Source: Pleodorina starrii (taxonomy: Eukaryota > Chlorophyta > Chlorophyceae > Chlamydomonadales > Volvocaceae). Taken from it: a DNA stretch of 64,000 bases. Below are positions 60,358-64,000 of the stretch, one piece after another (within the stretch, counting starts at the first letter, position 1; the number at the start of each line of letters is the position of its first letter). The DNA lies in assembly GCA_030267565.1 (NCBI GenBank), contig BRXU01000011.1, forward strand, positions 1,540,501 to 1,604,500, in the 5' to 3' direction. The notes below the pieces were generated by a model. It saw nothing but the letters and a program-made list of their open reading frames with translations. It made no database searches and was not told the origin of the DNA. The translations under genes were made by a program, and so were the position numbers.

Positions 60358-60529
60358 GGCGGGGGCACCGAACGGCGCCCGGCGGCCCCCAAAGGGTCGG
60401 GGGCGGCGATTGAGGCTGGAAGTACGGGGCCCATGGCGGAGGCTTTGGGACGCGGGCGCGTTGCTGCAAGCGTGCCCGGCGTGGCTAACGAAGGGTGAAA
60501 GGGCTTGCTGCCGCTCGCGGTACTGTTGA
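59997..60529. repeat. Left arm of a large inverted repeat
   Basis: The reverse complement matches 63468-64000 without indels, with at least one substitution (Arg codon CGC against TGC in one antisense frame). The inner boundary is sharp at 60529/60530. The arm contains the proposed first coding exon of the alpha/beta hydrolase and the start of its first intron. Confidence 0.95.
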
Positions 60530-62139
60530 TGTTGACGGAGCAGCACTTAACGTGCTTAGTTTCAGGACGGTTTCGCTCCGTCAAGCACAGGTTTCGCGGC
60601 AGTAGTCCAAGTAATCGTCGAACAGATAACTCTGCCAGCCAGGCTCCCTTCCAGGGCTTTTATACCCTGTTGCGAAGAAAACTGAAACGACATCTGGGAT
60701 TCCGTACGTTCTGTGGCCTTCGTGTCTTTCACATTCGTGTCTGTCCAGTCTGCAATTCTACCACCGTCAATACGGATGGGGTCTCAGGCGTAGAGCGTAT
60801 GTTCGCTTTCTAGTTATTATTCAAGGATTACAAGGGGAACCATTATGTACGGCTGAACGTATAACGATTTGACACACCCAAGCGACCTGGCGAGGTCAGA
60901 AGCACTGAATGTTACATGGAATTTTTGAATGTCTGTTGTGTTGGGGGTGTAGGCCCTGTCCGTGGCTGCCTGGCTGGCTGGCTGCCCGGCTGAGTGACGA
61001 GCAACCGTGATGGCTGGATACGCTTTAAAGGCTAATTAATAGCCCTTAATACTCATAATACGATATTAGAAACTTAAAATCAATAGTGTATGTAGTAGTA
61101 TGGAAGATGTTAGACTAAGTCCATGGTCCGAGGCCGCACTCGCTCCAACGCATCCAGAACTTCTGTTCATTCCATATTGTACCGTTTTTGTCATATATAA
61201 ATATTAACATGATAGCTCCTCATCTTTCCGACATCCAATAGATCATTGCATGGCGAACATGCTTCCCGCGACCACACCACAGTTCTGCTAGCCGGTCCGA
61301 CGGCCTTGACGCATATTACTATTACATATATAGATAACAAAGATGGCAAGGGACAAACTATGAGTGGTAGAGTGGTTGTTGGAGGCCAAGCCGCAAATGA
61401 ACACATTTTGTTTGCGATCATGTTTCCGAAACAAGAACGTTATGAGACCGGGGTCGCCATCCTTTTCTCTCCCAATTATACCGTATAACGATCTGACGCA
61501 CTACTGCAATTGGCCTAAGGACGTGCACCTTATGCGAAATGTGAATGGCTGGCACGTTGCATTTCCGGATCTCTGTAAGTTCCAATGTAACACGGTTACA
61601 ACGGACACTGTAATTCAGAGTGCGCGGGGGGAAGGGGGGTGTGGGGGGATGGGGGGCGGCAGCCCCCCGCCCCCCACCAGCAGGGGGGAGGGGTCCCTGG
61701 GGAGGGGGCCAGCAGCCCCCCTCCCCCCAGCCGGGCCCAACGCCTGGAAACATATTATGCATATGACGCATCGTTTTCAGTAATGCATTGATGCAACTCC
61801 TCGCATCAAACTTGCCATCCCAGCACCGTCTCCCCAACGACAACATTTACCGATCACACCGACCTACATTACGGGCGCCAGGGGCTAAGTTCTTCATGTT
61901 CCGTAGGACTTCCTCTATTACGCCTTTACGCGCGTCGGTAGCGCCTCACAGACTCTACGAGAGCCTAGCGCGTCCCTTTCAGCAATGTTTCGGAAATTTT
62001 TTGAGGGATTATTTTGACAATGCCCAGACGATGGGTAGACGATGCGCAGCGCCTTCATCAACGGCTGCGGGGGGAACCGGCGGGTCAGGTCTGCGAGCAG
62101 CTCCGCCTCCATACGCGTGATCTGCTCCTTGACGTACGG
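60530..62139. other. Spacer inside the inverted repeat, AT-rich, no gene seen
   Basis: Clearly lower in GC than the gene regions (for example 61020-61200), with short direct TATATAAATA-like tracts. No family-level ORF. A GC-rich folding tract is annotated separately. Confidence 0.45.
61625..61736. repeat. G-run/C-run tract able to fold into hairpins or quadruplexes
   Basis: Alternating runs of five to seven G and C, such as GGGGGGAGGGG and CCCCCCTCCCC, face each other around GCCAGCAGC, set in AT-rich DNA. Confidence 0.7.
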
Positions 62140-62640
62140 TAAATGACCACCCGGTGCTCCAGCTCGCGGTCCACCTGCTTGATGAGCCGGCGGAAAGGCC
62201 TACCCGCCTGGCCGGTGGATGGCGGGATGACGGAGATCTCCAGCTCGATATTGCTCACGGGCTGCATGCGGAAGCCAGCTGTGGATCTTGGCGACGAAGG
62301 GATTGTTGCTGAGAACGCCCGCAGCCAGGTTGGTTCGGTGCGCCCGGCAGATGCCCACGGCAAAAGGGGCGGCCCATCCGTGAGCCGCCGGATGACACCC
62401 GTGCGCTCACCCATCATGACGCCGGCGCCGTCTGCCCCAATAATGCCAACGACCTTCTGCGCCAGTTGGTCGGCCGTAAGGTGCAGCCGGCTGCGAAGCG
62501 TGCTGAACAGCAGCAGGGTGCTCAGGCAGGTAGCCAGCATCCGTCCGGGGCCGAGCAGATCTGAGCCAGCTCGACGAACACAGCCTGGCGCGACCAGCCA
62601 TGACGCAAGCGTCCAGGGCACAGCCATGCCTAATAAATTG
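62140..62640 (-). pseudogene. hAT-like transposase relic (DUF4371-type), frameshifted
   Basis: On minus, the frame through LHLTADQLAQKVVGIIG and GADGAGVMMGERTGVIRRL matches the SDGAxVMxGxxxGV block of DUF4371/ZNF862-type hAT transposases. Near 62365 the match jumps to another frame: APFAVGICRAHRTNLAAGVL and NPFVAKIHSWLPHAA, which is the following HxxHRxNLA block. So the relic carries at least one frameshift. No complete DDE domain is present. It lies between the two inverted arms. The assignment is by motif. Confidence 0.6.
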
Positions 62641-62756
62641 TAAAGAACAAAATGCAGACTTGGCAATTTTCCTGCCGCCCACAGGCAACGCGCTGCTTCC
62701 TGACAGTCCCTCGCCTGCTCTCGCTTATACCGCCGCGTTGCGCCAACCGCTACCAC

Positions 62757-63467
62757 GGTACTTCCCCATCAGCAAATTCAAAATTTCTTCACCGTGCCGT
62801 GCAGAATATCGCCTCAGAAGATTCGCAATGCTACGCGTCCTGCGATGCCACTGGGCACCAACACTGTTCCGTGCTCCCGGACTGCAGTCGAAGACGCATT
62901 CAAGCGATACACTCGCTGATAATAAGCATAGTCCCGGGCATCAAGCATAAATTGTATATGTGTTTAATTATACGTTGCTGACAATGCTCCTCTCAATTAG
63001 ATCTTTCGGACCATCCAGTTGAGGAGGGCTAAGGTAAGAGCTGGTAAGAGCTACATTGAGCACTGTCGCCGAAAGAGTGGAACGCTGTGCATGATGTTCA
63101 TTGTAGCTACATCAATCTGCTCGAATAAAACTACGGCGAGCCGTCGAATGTGGTGACGCGAGACGTTGGGGTGGTGTCGACTCATCGCGACGTTGGGATA
63201 CTGTCGAGCTGTCGACCCACCCATCCGCAGTCCGTACTTCGAACCAATTGCTCAGAATTGCCATTTGTTGACAATATTAAGTTTACGGCATGTCTTTCTT
63301 GCGATCAGCCAAAGTCTGGCTGACACATCAGCGACTCACTGGCCCATACGAAACTCGATCCTGGCCGCAGGAACGCATCACTCCAAGAAGCCTTCATCAG
63401 CAAATCGAACATTTCCAGTAATCCGGCATTATGGTCCGTCCCATCGCACCCGCGCCAAACTCCCTCG
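62757..63467. other. Spacer before the right inverted arm
   Basis: About 700 bp without a supported gene. Contains a short tandem GGTAAGAGCT (about 63033-63052). A frame opening upstream runs into the right arm, but the part before 63468 has no resemblance to any family I know. Confidence 0.4.
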
Positions 63468-64000
63468 TCAACAGTACCGCGAGCGGCAGCAAGCCCTTTC
63501 ACCCTTCGTTAGCCACGCCGGGCACGCTTGCAGCAACGCGCCCGCGTCCCAAAGCCTCCGCCATGGGCCCCGTACTTCCAGCCTCAATCGCCGCCCCCGA
63601 CCCTTTGGGGGCCGCCGGGCGCCGTTCGGTGCCCCCGCCATGCAACAGCGGCGAGAGAGCCGTCGCGACGAGCGCCGACGACAGCAAGCCCCACAAGGGC
63701 GATGGCGCCGCAGCTGCCGCGGCGCACGGGCCGTCGGGCGCACCGCAACCGCCGGCAGCTTCGCCCCAGCTGCCGACCTACCAGCACCTCATCCTTCCTC
63801 GTGAGTGATCCAAATTCGAGCCACGTTGCGCCGCCCTGCATTCCACGCTGCGGGGCCGCTGTCGCGCTGTGGCTCCATTCCTCTTACCACAAGGTCCCAC
63901 GCAAACGGGCACGAGCACGAGGGGCTCTCCGCCGGCGCAAGGTTGTGGCCCCTGGCACTGCGCTCTCTGTGTGTGCGCTCGTGATGCCCCAGATGCATGC
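63468..64000. repeat. Right arm of the inverted repeat, cut by the window edge
   Basis: Inverted copy of 59997-60529. The match continues to the last base, so the true length is unknown. Confidence 0.95.
63640..63800 (+). CDS. Second copy of the hydrolase first exon, plus strand, partial
   Basis: Mirrors hydrolase exon 1 (60357-60197), with the same start MQQRRESRRDERRRQQAPQG and the same GTGAGT donor after 63800. One residue differs (Thr for Ala in GRTATAGSF). If the arm extends further right, this may be the start of a divergent hydrolase paralogue; otherwise it is a captured fragment. Confidence 0.45.

Noticed and set aside
60189..60584. Longer alternative frame of the hydrolase exon 1 region (MGPVLPASIAAPDPLG)
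   Set aside because: It would leave the wrong phase at the GTGAGT donor for the next exon; the Arg-rich frame fits.

Overview
The window is nuclear DNA from a eukaryotic green alga, most likely a volvocine relative of Chlamydomonas, Volvox or Gonium. The evidence is its high GC, genes split into many short exons by GT-AG introns, long Ala, Gly, Pro and Gln runs from GCC, GGC, CCN and CAG tracts, TGTAA polyadenylation motifs, TTTTAGGG-type telomere-like repeats, and a divergent H2A/H2B pair whose two genes each end in the same small 3' hairpin. I rebuilt exons by hand from splice signals and reading phase. In almost every gene the summed exons are an exact multiple of three. Gene functions rest on recognised family motifs.

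Layout, left to right. (1) A divergent ARF-family GTPase on the minus strand, cut by the left edge, faces a SET-domain lysine methyltransferase of the LSMT type on plus (1148-5556). (2) An unrecognised four-exon gene on minus with a mitochondrial-looking leader (6939-8594). (3) A 15-exon FAD-dependent monooxygenase on plus (9009-17323). (4) A prolyl-hydroxylase-like 2-oxoglutarate/Fe(II) dioxygenase on plus (18450-22603), with a 1.2 kb, 12-bp minisatellite in one intron. (5) An NFU iron-sulfur scaffold protein on plus (23097-25942). (6) Ribosomal protein S23 on minus (26652-28489). (7) A HERP-like ubiquitin-domain ER membrane protein on minus (29021-32546), divergent from a monoacylglycerol-lipase-like hydrolase on plus (32821-36177). 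(8) A 1014-residue protein on plus with a BAR-like N-terminus and a low-complexity tail (38278-44093). (9) A DUF6314-like protein on minus (45144-46544). (10) Histones H2A (minus) and H2B (plus) sharing a 270-bp promoter.

The right quarter is one very long alpha/beta-hydrolase gene on minus (48339-60357), of about 14 exons, whose introns carry mobile DNA. One intron holds two tandem copies of a non-autonomous DNA transposon (51304-54717) flanked by a candidate 8-bp target duplication. Another holds a small terminal-repeat element carrying only a zinc-knuckle GAG-like ORF (57435-59186), antisense to the host. The putative first coding exon of the hydrolase lies in a 533-bp block that recurs as an inverted copy at the right edge (63468-64000). 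Between the two arms is a frameshifted hAT-like transposase relic.

The genes are a mixed housekeeping set (vesicle traffic, protein methylation, oxidation chemistry, Fe-S assembly, translation, ER quality control, lipid hydrolysis, chromatin) and do not form one pathway. The most unusual material is the nested mobile DNA at 51-64 kb and a dispersed 12-bp near-palindrome found eight times in the window.
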